The notes under the pieces were generated by a model, which had not been told where the DNA came from, ran no database searches, and was given only the letters and a program-made list of their open reading frames with translations. Made by a program: the position numbers and the translations under genes. From contig JAUNTZ010000002.1 in NCBI GenBank assembly GCA_030538425.1, forward strand, positions 1 through 64,000: 64,000 nucleotides of DNA, given 5' to 3'. This DNA comes from Paracoccus sp. (in: a-proteobacteria) (lineage in GTDB: Bacteria > Pseudomonadota > Alphaproteobacteria > Rhodobacterales > Rhodobacteraceae). Of the stretch, positions 37,205 through 46,600 are shown in pieces. Position 1 is the first letter of the stretch; every line of letters starts with the position of its first letter.

Positions 37205-37519
37205 CGGTCTGCCGCCGCCTCTCGCGCGGCTTGATGTGAGGTCAGCCTCCGCCGGTCGGCCGCTTTACCTTCCTAGCCAATCAGGTGGCCCGACCAGAGA
37301 TTAGCGTCGAGCGGTCAGTTGGCCTCACCAGATCACCGCCCGAGGGACGCCCGGCGCCCGCCTGAAACGCCCACCCAGGGTATCTCACCTTTGGTAAGGC
37401 CGAACTGAGCCATGCCGCCGCCGCTCACGCCGCCCGACCTGAGGTCAGCCTTGGGCCGCCGGGGGGCCTTCCAGATCAGCCCGCCCGCAAAACACCCCGC
37501 GCCGCCGCGACAGCCCCCG
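37205..37519. repeat. Diverged repeats of the GGDEF gene 3' end in the nadD-GGDEF spacer
   Basis: The 404-base spacer 37116-37519 has no gene. It holds repeats related to the last ~40 bases of the GGDEF gene and the DNA after it: GGTATCTC...TTTGG at 37379 and 37523, TGCCGCC blocks at 37211, 37413 and 37558, and GAGGTCAGCCT(T/C) at 37240 and 37442 (offset 202). A minus-strand frame near 37380-37420 reads GMAQFGLTKGEIP, against GRGQFRLAKSEIP in the real gene end. It is therefore a scar of duplicated gene tails. Confidence 0.7.
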
Positions 37520-38488
37520 TCAGGGTATCTCGCTTTTGGCAAGCCGGAACTGACCTCTGCCGCCTTGCTTGGCCGCATAAAGCGCAAGATCGGCGCGGGC
37601 CATCAGATCCTGGGCATCGGCGCCCGCGCCGCAGGCCCCGCCGATGCTGACGCCTGCGCGGCACTGCGTCCCGTCATGCTCGAAAGGTTTGGACACCCGC
37701 GCCATGATCCGCCGCGCCAGACGGTGAAGGGCGCCGCTGCGGGGCGCATCATGCAGCAGGATCACGAATTCATCCCCGCCTGTGCGGGCCACGGTATCGC
37801 CTTCACGAAGCTCTTGCCGCAGGATCTGCGCGACATGGCGCAGCATCGCGTCACCGGCCAGATGGCCCAGACTGTCGTTGATCGCCTTGAAATGGTCGAG
37901 ATCCAGAACCAGCGCCGCGACCTGTCTGTCAAGGTCACGCAGCCGGGCCATGTCCTGCGTCAATCCGCGCCGGTTCAGCACCCCTGTCAGCGGGTCGGTC
38001 AGCGCATCCGCGCGAGCCTGCGCATGGGCCAGATCAAGCGAGCGATATTGCCGCGACAAGGCCCCGATCAAGGCGCGGTTGGCCTCGTGCAGATAGAGCA
38101 TCTCGATGGCCAGATCGCTGGCCGCGAAATCGCCATCGGTCAGGCGATAATCGGCAATCGCCCGCACCAGCCCCGGTCCAAAGCCAAGGTTCAGCAAGAT
38201 GCGGCCACAGCCGATCTGTTCAGCCTCACCGCGCAACCTTCCGCCCGATTGGGTGGTCAGGCTCAGATGGATCATCTCACCCGCGCGCGCCATGTCGCGG
38301 ATCTGCGTTGCGGCGGGCGCTTGGCCCGCGTCAGGCAGTTGAAAAACCTGCTCAATGTGATCGGCAGGCCCGATCAGCTTGCGCAAGGTGGGCCCGGTCG
38401 AGACGATAAAGCCCGCCCCATCAATCACCAGATGCATCGGCAAGAGCCGCGACAGAACCGAAATCCCTATGAGATCATTCGCCCGCAT
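37520..38488 (-). CDS. Diguanylate cyclase with H-NOX-associated (HNOBA-like) N-terminus
   Basis: 322-aa protein. The C-terminal GGDEF domain (about 155-320) has RTGGDEFVILLHD and, nine residues before the GG, an RxxD inhibitory site (REGD), so it probably makes cyclic di-GMP with product feedback. The N-terminal ~130 residues (LLPMHLVIDGAGFIVSTGPTLRKLIG) look like the HNOBA domain found with heme-NO sensors. Its start lies two bases after the stop of an H-NOX gene, so the two form a sensor-enzyme pair. Confidence 0.85.
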   Translation of the reverse strand: MRANDLIGISVLSRLLPMHLVIDGAGFIVSTGPTLRKLIGPADHIEQVFQLPDAGQAPAATQIRDMARAGEMIHLSLTTQSGGRLRGEAEQIGCGRILLNLGFGPGLVRAIADYRLTDGDFAASDLAIEMLYLHEANRALIGALSRQYRSLDLAHAQARADALTDPLTGVLNRRGLTQDMARLRDLDRQVAALVLDLDHFKAINDSLGHLAGDAMLRHVAQILRQELREGDTVARTGGDEFVILLHDAPRSGALHRLARRIMARVSKPFEHDGTQCRAGVSIGGACGAGADAQDLMARADLALYAAKQGGRGQFRLAKSEIP

Positions 38489-38490
38489 CT

Positions 38491-39069
38491 TCAGCCCGTC
38501 CCGGTTTCGCTCAGCGCGGGTGTGAGGCTGAAATCGCGTCCGGGGCTGAAGGCGTCGTCCGAAATCTCGATCTCGATCAGCCTGCCTTCGGCGCTGACAC
38601 AGGCGAGCGCTCCGAAATCATCGGCCATCGCGCGGGTGATGCCACAAATCACCGCCGCCCATTCCGGCGGCCCGTCCCCGATCTCAAGCCGAAACCCGCC
38701 CGCGCCGCGGCGCGCGGCCCTGATCTGCGGAAGATCAAGCCCGGGCAGGGTCATTTCACCGCGCAAATGCAGATATTCAAGCGCGAGAATGAAATCGGCA
38801 TAGCATGACCCGCTGAAGCGCAGAATCCGCCGGACCTGTTCGATCATGGTCAGCCATTGTCCCAGATCGTCCAGAAATTCGGACGGCTCAAGCCCGAGCC
38901 GGGCCGATCCGGCGCCGATCAGCCGGGCCAGCGTGTCAGGCGGATAATGGCGAAAGGCGTCAAAGCCGTGCCGCTCAAACCCGCCGCTTTGGGCCACATC
39001 CGCCCAAGCGGAATCGCCGCGCCGGTCGCGGATGAACATTTCGATGCAATATAGAATCAGCCCGTGCAT
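38491..39069 (-). CDS. H-NOX (heme NO/O2-binding) domain protein
   Basis: 192-aa protein of the H-NOX family: start MHGLILYCIEMFIRDRRGD, RLIGAG and the block LEYLHLRGEMTLPGLDLPQI with H101, which lines up with the proximal heme histidine (residue 102/103 in characterised members). The usual YxSxR heme-propionate motif some 25 residues later is replaced by FRLEI, so heme binding may be altered. It is directly upstream of a GGDEF partner, suggesting gas-controlled cyclic-di-GMP synthesis. Confidence 0.78.
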   Translation of the reverse strand: MHGLILYCIEMFIRDRRGDSAWADVAQSGGFERHGFDAFRHYPPDTLARLIGAGSARLGLEPSEFLDDLGQWLTMIEQVRRILRFSGSCYADFILALEYLHLRGEMTLPGLDLPQIRAARRGAGGFRLEIGDGPPEWAAVICGITRAMADDFGALACVSAEGRLIEIEISDDAFSPGRDFSLTPALSETGTG

Positions 39070-39125
39070 AAGACCCCCGTTCAGCCCGGGTCTAGCAGCC
39101 GTGACTTAAGATCGCGTAAACGCGC

Positions 39126-39410
39126 CTAGTCGGCGGACCAACTGTGGTGACCCGGCCCGGCAAGCAGCGCCGCCGCTTGGGCGATATCCTGCGGGGCAAT
39201 TCCGGTCTGCGCGGCCAGATCCAGCAGGCGCGGGTCATGCTCGGTCGCGAATGGCATCACAAAATCGTGAAGCTCGGGCCGGTCGAGCATCTCGCGCAGC
39301 TCATCCGGGCCAACGCCTGATGACTGGATCAGCCCTGACAGAAGCTCGGGGTCGCTGATCACGGCGCGGGTGACGCGCTCGGCAATGGCATGGGCGGCGG
39401 AAAGGTTCAT
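39126..39410 (-). CDS. DUF3572 family protein
   Basis: 94-aa protein with the alphaproteobacterial DUF3572 pattern: AERVTRAVISDPELLSGLIQSSGV, REMLDRPELHDFVM and LDLAAQTGIAPQDIAQAAALL. Function is unknown in the family. The ATG at 39410 is preferred, as the longer in-frame extension upstream overlaps the divergent PleD-like gene and has low-complexity composition. The two genes share a short divergent promoter region of about 72 bases. Confidence 0.75.
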   Translation of the reverse strand: MNLSAAHAIAERVTRAVISDPELLSGLIQSSGVGPDELREMLDRPELHDFVMPFATEHDPRLLDLAAQTGIAPQDIAQAAALLAGPGHHSWSAD

Positions 39411-39482
39411 CGGCGGAAAGACTTTCTTAACTTTTCTTTGCGAATGTGGGCGGGCGAAAGCCGCGCTGCAAGGGAAAAGACG

Positions 39483-40841
39483 ATGGAACGCCGAATCGTC
39501 CTGATCGAACAGGACATCACCGAAAGGGGGGTGCTGCGGGCGCGATTTGCCGCCGCCGGCTATCATGCCGACACGTCCGAGCGGCTGACGGCGGCCTGTC
39601 AGGATTCGGCTCTGGTGGTGCTGTCTGCGGCGCGCTCGGGGCATTTGTCGGGCCTGTGCCGGCATGCGCGCGAAAGCCTTGGCGGGGCGGCGCGCCTGCT
39701 TGCGGTGTCCTCGGGCGGGCGGGGGCGTGCGGCCTATCTGGCCGGGGCGGATCATGTCGTGGCCAGCCGCGCGCCTGATTCGCTGCTCTTGGCGCGGGCG
39801 CGGGCGGCCATGGCGATGCCGCGACCGCAGCAATCGGGATACGGCTTTGCCGAGCCGTCCATGGCGAAGTTCCGCCATCGCGCGGTGGCCGCCATCGTCA
39901 GCCACAGGCCCGGCTTCGTGCGCGACTGTCAGCGGCTTTTGTCCAGCGCGGGCTATGCCGGAAAGCCGCTGTCACCGGCTGCGCTTTTGGGTCAGCTGCC
40001 GACCCGGCCCGGCCCGGATCTGCTGATCGTCGATGTGGCTTCGGACGCGCCGCAGCAAGGGGCCGCCTTGATTGCCGAACTGCGCCAACGCGCCGCCGAT
40101 GCGCCCGAGCGGCCCGGCCTGATCGCGGTGCTGAGCACGCCTGAACCCGCGCTTGAGGTGCTGTTGTTGGATCTGGGCGCGGGTGACGTGCTGCATGCCG
40201 AAGAGCTGCAAGGCCCGGATCTGGCGGCGGCAACCCTGCGCCTGCGGGCTGAGCAAAGGCGCGCGGCACTGGCGGGCCGCCAGCGCGCTCAGGCGCTTTA
40301 TGCGCAGGAACTGGCAGGGCGCGATGCGCTGACCGGGCTTGGAAACCGGCGGTCTTTCATGCCACGACTGGGCCGCGCCCTGAATGCGGGCGCGCCGGGC
40401 GCCTTGCTGTTGCTTGATCTTGACCGTTTCAAGGCGGTCAATGACGACCACGGACATGCGGCGGGCGATGTGGTTCTTGAGCATGTGGGCCGGTTGCTGC
40501 GCGATATTGTCGGGGCGCCGCATGTGGCCGCCCGCATCGGCGGCGAGGAATTCGCGGTCCTGCTGGAGGGCTGCGATGAGGCTGAGGCGGTGGCCATGGC
40601 CGAACAGATCCGCGCCGCGCTGGATCGGCGCATGATCGCGGCCCCCGGGCTTGAGGGGATGGTGCGGCTCAGCATCAGTGCCTCGATCGGGATCGCGACT
40701 TTCGGGCAGGGCGACAGTCTTGATCCGGCGGGGGTCATGGCGGCCGCCGATCACGCTTTGTTGCGGGCCAAGCGGGCGGGCCGCAATCTTGTGCTTTTGG
40801 CGCGTGACGGGGCGGGTCTGCCGCGGCTGCGCGCAGGCTGA
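39483..40841 (+). CDS. PleD-like diguanylate cyclase (two receiver domains + GGEEF)
   Basis: 452-aa protein with the PleD layout: receiver-like domain 1 (about 3-110), receiver-like domain 2 (about 135-265) and a GGDEF domain (about 285-440) with RIGGEEFAVLLEG. In domain 1 the usual phosphorylated Asp position is LVVLSAARS (no Asp), while domain 2 keeps LLIVDVAS. The RxxD inhibitory site is missing (GAPH instead). It may therefore respond to domain 2 phosphorylation or dimerisation only. Divergent from DUF3572, as pleD often is. Confidence 0.87.
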   Translation: MERRIVLIEQDITERGVLRARFAAAGYHADTSERLTAACQDSALVVLSAARSGHLSGLCRHARESLGGAARLLAVSSGGRGRAAYLAGADHVVASRAPDSLLLARARAAMAMPRPQQSGYGFAEPSMAKFRHRAVAAIVSHRPGFVRDCQRLLSSAGYAGKPLSPAALLGQLPTRPGPDLLIVDVASDAPQQGAALIAELRQRAADAPERPGLIAVLSTPEPALEVLLLDLGAGDVLHAEELQGPDLAAATLRLRAEQRRAALAGRQRAQALYAQELAGRDALTGLGNRRSFMPRLGRALNAGAPGALLLLDLDRFKAVNDDHGHAAGDVVLEHVGRLLRDIVGAPHVAARIGGEEFAVLLEGCDEAEAVAMAEQIRAALDRRMIAAPGLEGMVRLSISASIGIATFGQGDSLDPAGVMAAADHALLRAKRAGRNLVLLARDGAGLPRLRAG

Positions 40842-40947
40842 AGGGGCGGATGGCGCGCTTGGGGCTGGCCCCGCGCCGGAACTCAATATATCTTGTGCGC
40901 CATGCGCGATGATGCCGGACCCAATCCGGCAGAACAGGAGAATGCGG

Positions 40948-41346
40948 ATGAGTGATGATCTGAACGCCCATCGCCCGACGGGTGAGGCGATGCGCCGGGG
41001 CGCCTTGCGCCGTTGCCCGAATTGTGGCGAGGGGGCGCTGTTCCAAGGCTATCTGAAAATCCGCGACACCTGCCCGAATTGCGGCGAGGAACTGCACCAT
41101 CAGCGCGCCGATGACGGCCCGGCCTATATCACCATTCTGGTTGTCTCACACCTGCTGGCGCCGCTTTTGCTGTGGATCTTTATCGCCTGGCGGCCTGAGC
41201 CAGTGCCGCTGCTGATCGGGTTTTCGCTGGCCGCCGTGGTTCTGTCTCTGGTGCTGTTGCCGGTCTTCAAGGGGGCGATGGTCGGGATGCAATGGGCGCG
41301 CCGGATGCATGGCTTTGGCGATGAGCATGAGCAGAGCGCCGCATGA
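40948..41346 (+). CDS. DUF983 membrane protein
   Basis: 132-aa protein with two CxxC zinc-ribbon-like pairs (RCPNCGEGALF and TCPNCGEEL) followed by two hydrophobic helices (SHLLAPLLLWIFIAW and PLLIGFSLAAVVLSLVLLPV). The layout is that of DUF983. AGGAG lies seven bases before the ATG at 40948, which is why an ATG six bases earlier is not chosen. The stop overlaps the Nudix start by four bases (ATGA). Confidence 0.82.
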   Translation: MSDDLNAHRPTGEAMRRGALRRCPNCGEGALFQGYLKIRDTCPNCGEELHHQRADDGPAYITILVVSHLLAPLLLWIFIAWRPEPVPLLIGFSLAAVVLSLVLLPVFKGAMVGMQWARRMHGFGDEHEQSAA

Positions 41347-42035
41347 ATGCGCCGCGCGACCCTTCGGCAATGCGTGACGCGGCAACCGTCATCCTGCTGC
41401 GCCGGGATGGCGATTCGCCGTCGGTTCTGATGGGGATGCGCGGCGAAAAGGCGGTGTTCATGCCGTCAAGATATGTGTTTCCGGGCGGCGCGGTCGATGC
41501 CGCCGACGCCGAGGCTGCGCTTGCCGCCAAGGCCGAACCCGTGACGGCCCTGCGCCTGAGCGCTGAGGTTGAGCCCGGCGCCCCCGCGCCCGCGCAACTT
41601 CTGGCGGCGGGATTGCGCGAACTGGCGGAGGAGACCGGGCTGCTGATCGGCCAGCCGGGCGAAAGCGACATGACGCTCTATGACAAGGCGGGGCTTTGTC
41701 CCGACCCGTCGGGCCTGCATTATGTGTTCCGCGCGATCACGCCGCCGGGCCGCCCCCGGCGCTTTGACGCGCGGTTCTTTCTGGCCGATGCCGCACTTGT
41801 CCACGGCGATCCTGACGACTTTTCAAACGCTTGTGATGAGCTGTCGCATCTCCATTGGGTGCCGCTGGATCAGGCCCGCGCGCTGCATCTGCCCTTTATC
41901 ACCGAGGTCGTGCTGGCCGAGGTCGCGGCCATCGCGCGTGCCGCAGGCAGCGGGCCTTTGCCGGTGCCCGCGACGGTGCCGTTCTTTGACAATCGCGGGG
42001 AGGCCCCGCGTTTCGTGCAGATCGGGGCGGCGTAA
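41343..42035 (+). CDS. Nudix hydrolase
   Basis: 230-aa NUDIX-fold protein: ATVILLRRDGDSPSVLMGMRG at the N-terminus, FPGGAVD for the G of the Nudix box, and LRELAEETGLLIG for its REx2EExGU part, with about 47 intervening residues, longer than the simple 23-residue box. Such insertions are typical of the coenzyme-A pyrophosphatase-like NUDT7/19 group. Start overlaps DUF983 and stop overlaps the PBP4 start, so all three are coupled. Substrate unknown. Confidence 0.83.
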   Translation: MNAPRDPSAMRDAATVILLRRDGDSPSVLMGMRGEKAVFMPSRYVFPGGAVDAADAEAALAAKAEPVTALRLSAEVEPGAPAPAQLLAAGLRELAEETGLLIGQPGESDMTLYDKAGLCPDPSGLHYVFRAITPPGRPRRFDARFFLADAALVHGDPDDFSNACDELSHLHWVPLDQARALHLPFITEVVLAEVAAIARAAGSGPLPVPATVPFFDNRGEAPRFVQIGAA

Positions 42036-43453
42036 TGGCGCAGCACCTGTCCCGCCGTGCCGCGATGGCGGGCGCGGCGGCATTGCTGGCATGGCCCACG
42101 AGCCTGCGGGCCGAGGCGCTGAGCCTTTCCGCCCATCCCCGGCCGCGCCCCTTGCCCCGCCCGCGCCGGCTGATCGAGGCCGCCCGGCTTGACGCGCAGA
42201 TCAGCTATGCGGTGCTGGACGCGGACACCGGCGCTTTGCTTGAGGGGCGCGATGCCGACCGGCCCGTGGCCCCGGCAAGCACGCTGAAAACCGTGACCGC
42301 GCTTTACGCGCTTGACCGGCTGGGCGCGGGCCACCGCTTTGTGACGCGCGTGATGCGTGACGGCGACAGGCTGATTCTGGCGGGCGGCGGAGACCCGTTG
42401 CTGGACACTGACCAGCTGGCCGAACTGGCCGATCTTTTGGTCGCGCGCGGCACGACAGCGCCCGCGCGTTTTGAGGTCTGGGGCGGCGCCTTGCCGCGCC
42501 TGCATGAAATCGCGCCGGGTCAGGCGCCGCATCTGGGCTATAACCCCTCGGTCTCGGGGATGATGCTGAACTTCAACCGCGTGCATCTGGACTGGCGGCG
42601 CGCGGATGGCGGCTATCGCTTCGATCTTCAGGCGCGGGCGCGTCGCGAAAGCCCTGTCGCCTATACGATCCGTGCCGAGGCGGGGGCGGGCGGCCCGGTC
42701 TTTCTCTGGCGCGAGGCGGGTGGGCGAGAGATCTGGACGGCGAATCGCGCCCATCTTGGCGCCTCGGGCAGTCGCTGGCTGCCGGTCCGCAGGCCCGAGC
42801 TTTATGCGGGCGACGTGTTCCAGACGCTTTGCCGCGCCCGTGGTCTGGTCCTGCCAAGCCCCGCCATCGCCGAAAGCCTGCCCCCGGACGCACAGGAAAT
42901 CGCCCGGACCCAAAGCGCGCCGCTGCGTGAGATCGCGCAAGGCATGATGGAATATTCGACCAACCTGACCGCCGAGGCTCTGGGGCTGGCCGCAAGCGGG
43001 GCGGGTGATCTGGCGGGCTCGGCGCGCGAAATGCAGCTTTGGGCCGAGGCGCAGGGCATGTCGGGCATGGTTTTCGCCGATCATTCGGGCATGTCGCCGC
43101 TCTCGCGCGTCACTGCGCGGGCGATGGCGCGGGTGGGTGTCGCGGCTGAGCGTGAGACCGATCTGCGCGGCTTGATGCGGCGCATCTCGCGCTATGACGA
43201 CAACGCGCATCTGCTGGGCGATGATGTGACGATCCGCGCCAAGACCGGCACGCTGAATTTTGTGTCGAACCTTGCCGGGTTTGCCGACCGGCCCGGAAAG
43301 CGCGGCCTGTCTTTTGCGATTTATGTCGGCGATGAGCGCCGCCGCGCCGCGACTGAGGGCCAGGAGCTGCCCGCAGGCGTTGCCAGCTGGACGGCCCGCG
43401 CCCGCAGCCTGCACCAGCAATTGATCGGCGTCTGGACCGCGCGCTACGGCTGA
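42035..43453 (+). CDS. dacB: D-alanyl-D-alanine carboxypeptidase/endopeptidase (PBP4)
   Basis: 472-aa periplasmic S13 peptidase. A twin-arginine-like signal (SRRAAMAGAAALLAWP) leads the protein. Active-site motifs are SxxK at S82-K85 (PASTLKTVTAL), SxN in MEYSTNLTAEALG, and KTG in RAKTGTLNFV. It trims or cuts peptidoglycan stem peptides. The start overlaps the Nudix stop (TAATG). Its 3' end overlaps the convergent TAXI gene by ten bases. Confidence 0.92.
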   Translation: MAQHLSRRAAMAGAAALLAWPTSLRAEALSLSAHPRPRPLPRPRRLIEAARLDAQISYAVLDADTGALLEGRDADRPVAPASTLKTVTALYALDRLGAGHRFVTRVMRDGDRLILAGGGDPLLDTDQLAELADLLVARGTTAPARFEVWGGALPRLHEIAPGQAPHLGYNPSVSGMMLNFNRVHLDWRRADGGYRFDLQARARRESPVAYTIRAEAGAGGPVFLWREAGGREIWTANRAHLGASGSRWLPVRRPELYAGDVFQTLCRARGLVLPSPAIAESLPPDAQEIARTQSAPLREIAQGMMEYSTNLTAEALGLAASGAGDLAGSAREMQLWAEAQGMSGMVFADHSGMSPLSRVTARAMARVGVAAERETDLRGLMRRISRYDDNAHLLGDDVTIRAKTGTLNFVSNLAGFADRPGKRGLSFAIYVGDERRRAATEGQELPAGVASWTARARSLHQQLIGVWTARYG

Positions 43454-44427
43454 TCGGGCCCGATCAGCCCCGCCTCACGATAATAGCGCGCCGCGCCGGG
43501 ATGAAGCGGAATGGCCAGCGATTCGACCGCGTAATCGCGCCGCACCTGCCGGCTTGTCTCATGGCCAAAGCCCAGAATCATCATGGTGTTGTCGTTCCAC
43601 AGCACCCGCGTCAGCGCATAGATCAGCGCATCGGGCAGATCGGCGCGGGTGACCCATTGCGCGGGGACCGAGAGGGTCTCGACCGGCTCAGCCACGCCCG
43701 GATAGTGATGCGCGGCAAGGGTGGCGGGGCTGATCAGGTCGTCACGGGCGGCCAGTTCGGGCGCGACCGGCAAAAGCGCGATATCGTTGCGCGCCGCAAG
43801 CGAGGTGATCACGGGCGAGGGCGCGCCCCCGATAAAGAACAGCGCGTCGATCTGCCCCGCGCCAAGCGCATGGCTCGCGGCCTCAATATCGGGCAGATCA
43901 GCCACCGCGACCTCGACCCCGGCCAGATCCAGCAGGCGCCGCGCGTTGATCCGCGTGCCCGAACCCTCTGGCCCCAAGGCCACGCGGCGGCCCGACAGGT
44001 CATCAAGCCGGTGCAATCCGCTATCGGCACCGACCACGATATGCAGATATTCGGGGTAAAGATTGGCGATCAGGCGCAGCTCGGGCACGGGGTGATCCGC
44101 GAAGGGGCCCTCACCCAGATAGGCCATGCGGACCAGATCGGCCTGCGCGAAACCCGATTCGAGCCGCCCCGCCGCAATCGCCTCAAGATTGGCAGCCGAG
44201 CCGGTCGAGGCAATCGCCGAAGCAAGCAGCCCCGGCACCCCGCAAGCCCCGCCTGCGGCGCAAGCAACTGAGCCCGGCGGGTTCGATATCGCCTGCGCGA
44301 TCAGCCCGCCAATGGGGTAATAACTGCCCGAGGTCTCACCATTGCCGATGCGGAAAAAGGTCAGGTCATCGGCCTGCGCGGGCAGCGCAAGCATCACCGC
44401 CAGGGCAAGGCCGCGGATTATTCCCAC
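43444..44427 (-). CDS. TAXI-family TRAP transporter solute-binding protein
   Basis: 327-aa periplasmic binding protein of the TAXI group: signal peptide ([16 protein letters not shown]), then [25 protein letters not shown] and [23 protein letters not shown], both family blocks. The start is GTG at 44427 and lies ten bases inside the 3' end of guaA; the 3' end overlaps dacB by ten bases. No TRAP membrane subunit is in the window. A later ATG inside the signal peptide is the alternative start. Confidence 0.85.
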   Translation of the reverse strand: MGIIRGLALAVMLALPAQADDLTFFRIGNGETSGSYYPIGGLIAQAISNPPGSVACAAGGACGVPGLLASAIASTGSAANLEAIAAGRLESGFAQADLVRMAYLGEGPFADHPVPELRLIANLYPEYLHIVVGADSGLHRLDDLSGRRVALGPEGSGTRINARRLLDLAGVEVAVADLPDIEAASHALGAGQIDALFFIGGAPSPVITSLAARNDIALLPVAPELAARDDLISPATLAAHHYPGVAEPVETLSVPAQWVTRADLPDALIYALTRVLWNDNTMMILGFGHETSRQVRRDYAVESLAIPLHPGAARYYREAGLIGPDQP

Positions 44428-45977
44428 TCGATCGTGCCCGGCGGCTTCGAGGTGATGTCATAGGTCACGCGGTTGATGCCCTTGACCTCATTGATGATCC
44501 GGGTCGCGGTTTCGCCCAGGAATTCATGCGTGAACGGGTAGTAATCGGCGGTCATCCCATCGACCGAGGTCACGGCACGCAGCGCGCAGGCATAGTCATA
44601 GGTCCGCCCGTCGCCCATCACGCCCACGGTTTTCACCGGCAGGATGGCGACAAAGGCCTGCCAGATCTCATCATAGAGCCCATGCTTGCGGATCTGGTCG
44701 ATATAGACCGCATCTGCAAGCCGCAGGATGTCCAGCTTTTCGCGGGTGATCTCGCCGGGGCAGCGGATGGCGAGGCCGGGGCCGGGGAAAGGGTGGCGGG
44801 CGATGAACTGTTCGGGCAGGCCAAGCTCGCGGCCAAGGGCGCGCACCTCGTCCTTGAAGAGCTCGCGCAGCGGCTCGACCAGTTTCAGGCCCATTTTTTC
44901 GGGCAGCCCGCCGACATTATGGTGCGATTTGATCGTGACCGAAGGCCCGCCGCTGAAGCTGACGCTTTCGATCACGTCGGGATAGAGCGTGCCTTGGGCC
45001 AGAAACTCGGCTCCCTCGATCTTGGCGGCCTCGCGTTGGAACACGTCGATGAACAGCTTGCCGATGGTCTTGCGCTTGACCTCGGGGTCGGAAACGCCCT
45101 CAAGCGCGCCGATGAACAGGTCGGATTCCTCGGCATGGATCAGCGGGATGTTGTAATGGTCGCGGAACATGGTCACGACCTCATCGGCCTCGTTCAGCCG
45201 CAGCAAGCCGTGATCGACGAAAACGCAGGTGAGTTGGTCGCCGATGGCCTCATGGATCAGCACGGCGGCAACCGAGCTGTCCACGCCGCCCGAGAGCCCG
45301 CAGATCACCTGCCGGTCGCCGACCTGTTCGCGGATCTTGCGGATCGCCTCATCGCGATAGCTGGCCATGGTCCAGTCGCCGGTAAAGCCCGCCAGCCGGG
45401 TGAAGTTCTCCAGCATCACGCGCCCGTTGGTGGTGTGATGCACCTCGGGGTGGAACTGCACGGCGAAGAATTGCCGGGCGGGGTCGGCGATCATGGCGAA
45501 AGGCGCGTTGGGCGAGGTGCCGATCACCTCGAACCCCGGTGCAAGCGCGGTCACGCGGTCGCCATGGCTCATCCAGACCTCTTCGCGGCCGGTGGCGAAG
45601 AGGCCGGTGAAGATGCCGTCGCCTTTATGACCCTCGGCGGGGCTGACAAAGGCGCGCCCGAACTCGGCATGATGGCCGGATTCGACACGCCCGCCCAGTT
45701 GCGCCATCATCACCTGTTGGCCATAGCAGATGCCAAGAACCGGCACGCCAAGCGACCAGAGCGCATCCGGCGCGCGGGGGCTGCCTTCGCGTGTCACGCT
45801 GTCCGGCCCGCCCGAGAGGATCACGGCTTGCGGCGCGAAATCGCGCAGGGCCGCGTCGTCAAGCGCCTGATAGGGGCGAATTTCGCAATAGATGTTCAGC
45901 TCACGCAGGCGGCGCGCGATCAGCTGCGTCACCTGAGAACCGAAATCGACGATGAGAAGGTGTTGATGCTGGGTCAT
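44418..45977 (-). CDS. guaA: GMP synthase (glutamine-hydrolysing)
   Basis: 519-aa enzyme that converts XMP to GMP. The glutaminase domain (about 1-195) has nucleophile Cys in VLGICYGQQ and partner residues in FHPEVHHT; the synthetase domain has the PP-loop [16 protein letters not shown] near residue 225; the C-terminal dimerisation domain has the IEWE end. Divergent from the CAP-domain gene. A TAXI gene begins within its last codons. Confidence 0.97.
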   Translation of the reverse strand: MTQHQHLLIVDFGSQVTQLIARRLRELNIYCEIRPYQALDDAALRDFAPQAVILSGGPDSVTREGSPRAPDALWSLGVPVLGICYGQQVMMAQLGGRVESGHHAEFGRAFVSPAEGHKGDGIFTGLFATGREEVWMSHGDRVTALAPGFEVIGTSPNAPFAMIADPARQFFAVQFHPEVHHTTNGRVMLENFTRLAGFTGDWTMASYRDEAIRKIREQVGDRQVICGLSGGVDSSVAAVLIHEAIGDQLTCVFVDHGLLRLNEADEVVTMFRDHYNIPLIHAEESDLFIGALEGVSDPEVKRKTIGKLFIDVFQREAAKIEGAEFLAQGTLYPDVIESVSFSGGPSVTIKSHHNVGGLPEKMGLKLVEPLRELFKDEVRALGRELGLPEQFIARHPFPGPGLAIRCPGEITREKLDILRLADAVYIDQIRKHGLYDEIWQAFVAILPVKTVGVMGDGRTYDYACALRAVTSVDGMTADYYPFTHEFLGETATRIINEVKGINRVTYDITSKPPGTIEWE

Positions 45978-46111
45978 GGCAGGGCTTTACGCCGCGCCGC
46001 GCGCTCGCGCAAGCGTGACAGGCGCGCGGGTGGTTTTTTCGCGCCGCGCGGGAATAGTGCGGGCGGGCCTTGCGTAGTCCCGGCACAATGACCCGATAAA
46101 GGATGACAAGC

Positions 46112-46597
46112 ATGAAACGGATGATGACACTGGCGCTTGGCCTGACGCTGAGCGCTTTTGCCCCCGCGATGATGCCCGAGCGGGCTGAGGCGTCAGGCGC
46201 CTGCGCTCTGGATGCCGATCTGGGCCTTGCCGCGATTCAGGGCATCAATGCTCAGCGTCGCGCGGCGGGGATGCAGGGGCTTCACGGCAGCCGCGCGCTT
46301 CAGGCCGCCGCGCGCAACCATGTCTGCGATATGGCCCGCAGCGGGCGGATGTCGCATCAGGGCAGCGATGGCTCGACCCTTGGTCAGCGGGTCCGACAGG
46401 CGGGCGCGCGGTGCAGCATGATGGCTGAGAATGTCGCCATGGGTCAGCGCAGCGGGGCCGAGGTGGTCCGCGCCTGGCAGGCCTCGGCTGGGCATCGCGC
46501 CAACAACATGAATCGCGGCTTCACGCAGGGCGCGGTGGCGGCTGCGCGCGGGGCCGATGGGCGGGTCTATTGGGTCGCCGTGATGGGGAAATGCTGA
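46112..46597 (+). CDS. CAP/SCP-domain secreted protein
   Basis: 161-aa protein with a signal peptide (MTLALGLTLSAFAPAMMPERAEA) and a compact CAP domain: INAQRRAAGM, ARNHVCDMARSGRMSHQGSDGS, ENVAMG and ASAGHRANNMNRGF, with cavity histidines and glutamate in place. Four cysteines could form two disulfides. The ATG at 46112 follows AAAGGA; an ATG nine bases earlier is too close. Bacterial CAP proteins are secreted; function is often unknown. Confidence 0.85.
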   Translation: MKRMMTLALGLTLSAFAPAMMPERAEASGACALDADLGLAAIQGINAQRRAAGMQGLHGSRALQAAARNHVCDMARSGRMSHQGSDGSTLGQRVRQAGARCSMMAENVAMGQRSGAEVVRAWQASAGHRANNMNRGFTQGAVAAARGADGRVYWVAVMGKC

Positions 46598-46600
46598 TGA

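Noticed and set aside
44526-46091. 521-codon open frame on the plus strand opposite guaA
   Set aside because: Shadow frame of guaA, with His/Arg/Asp-rich low-information composition.
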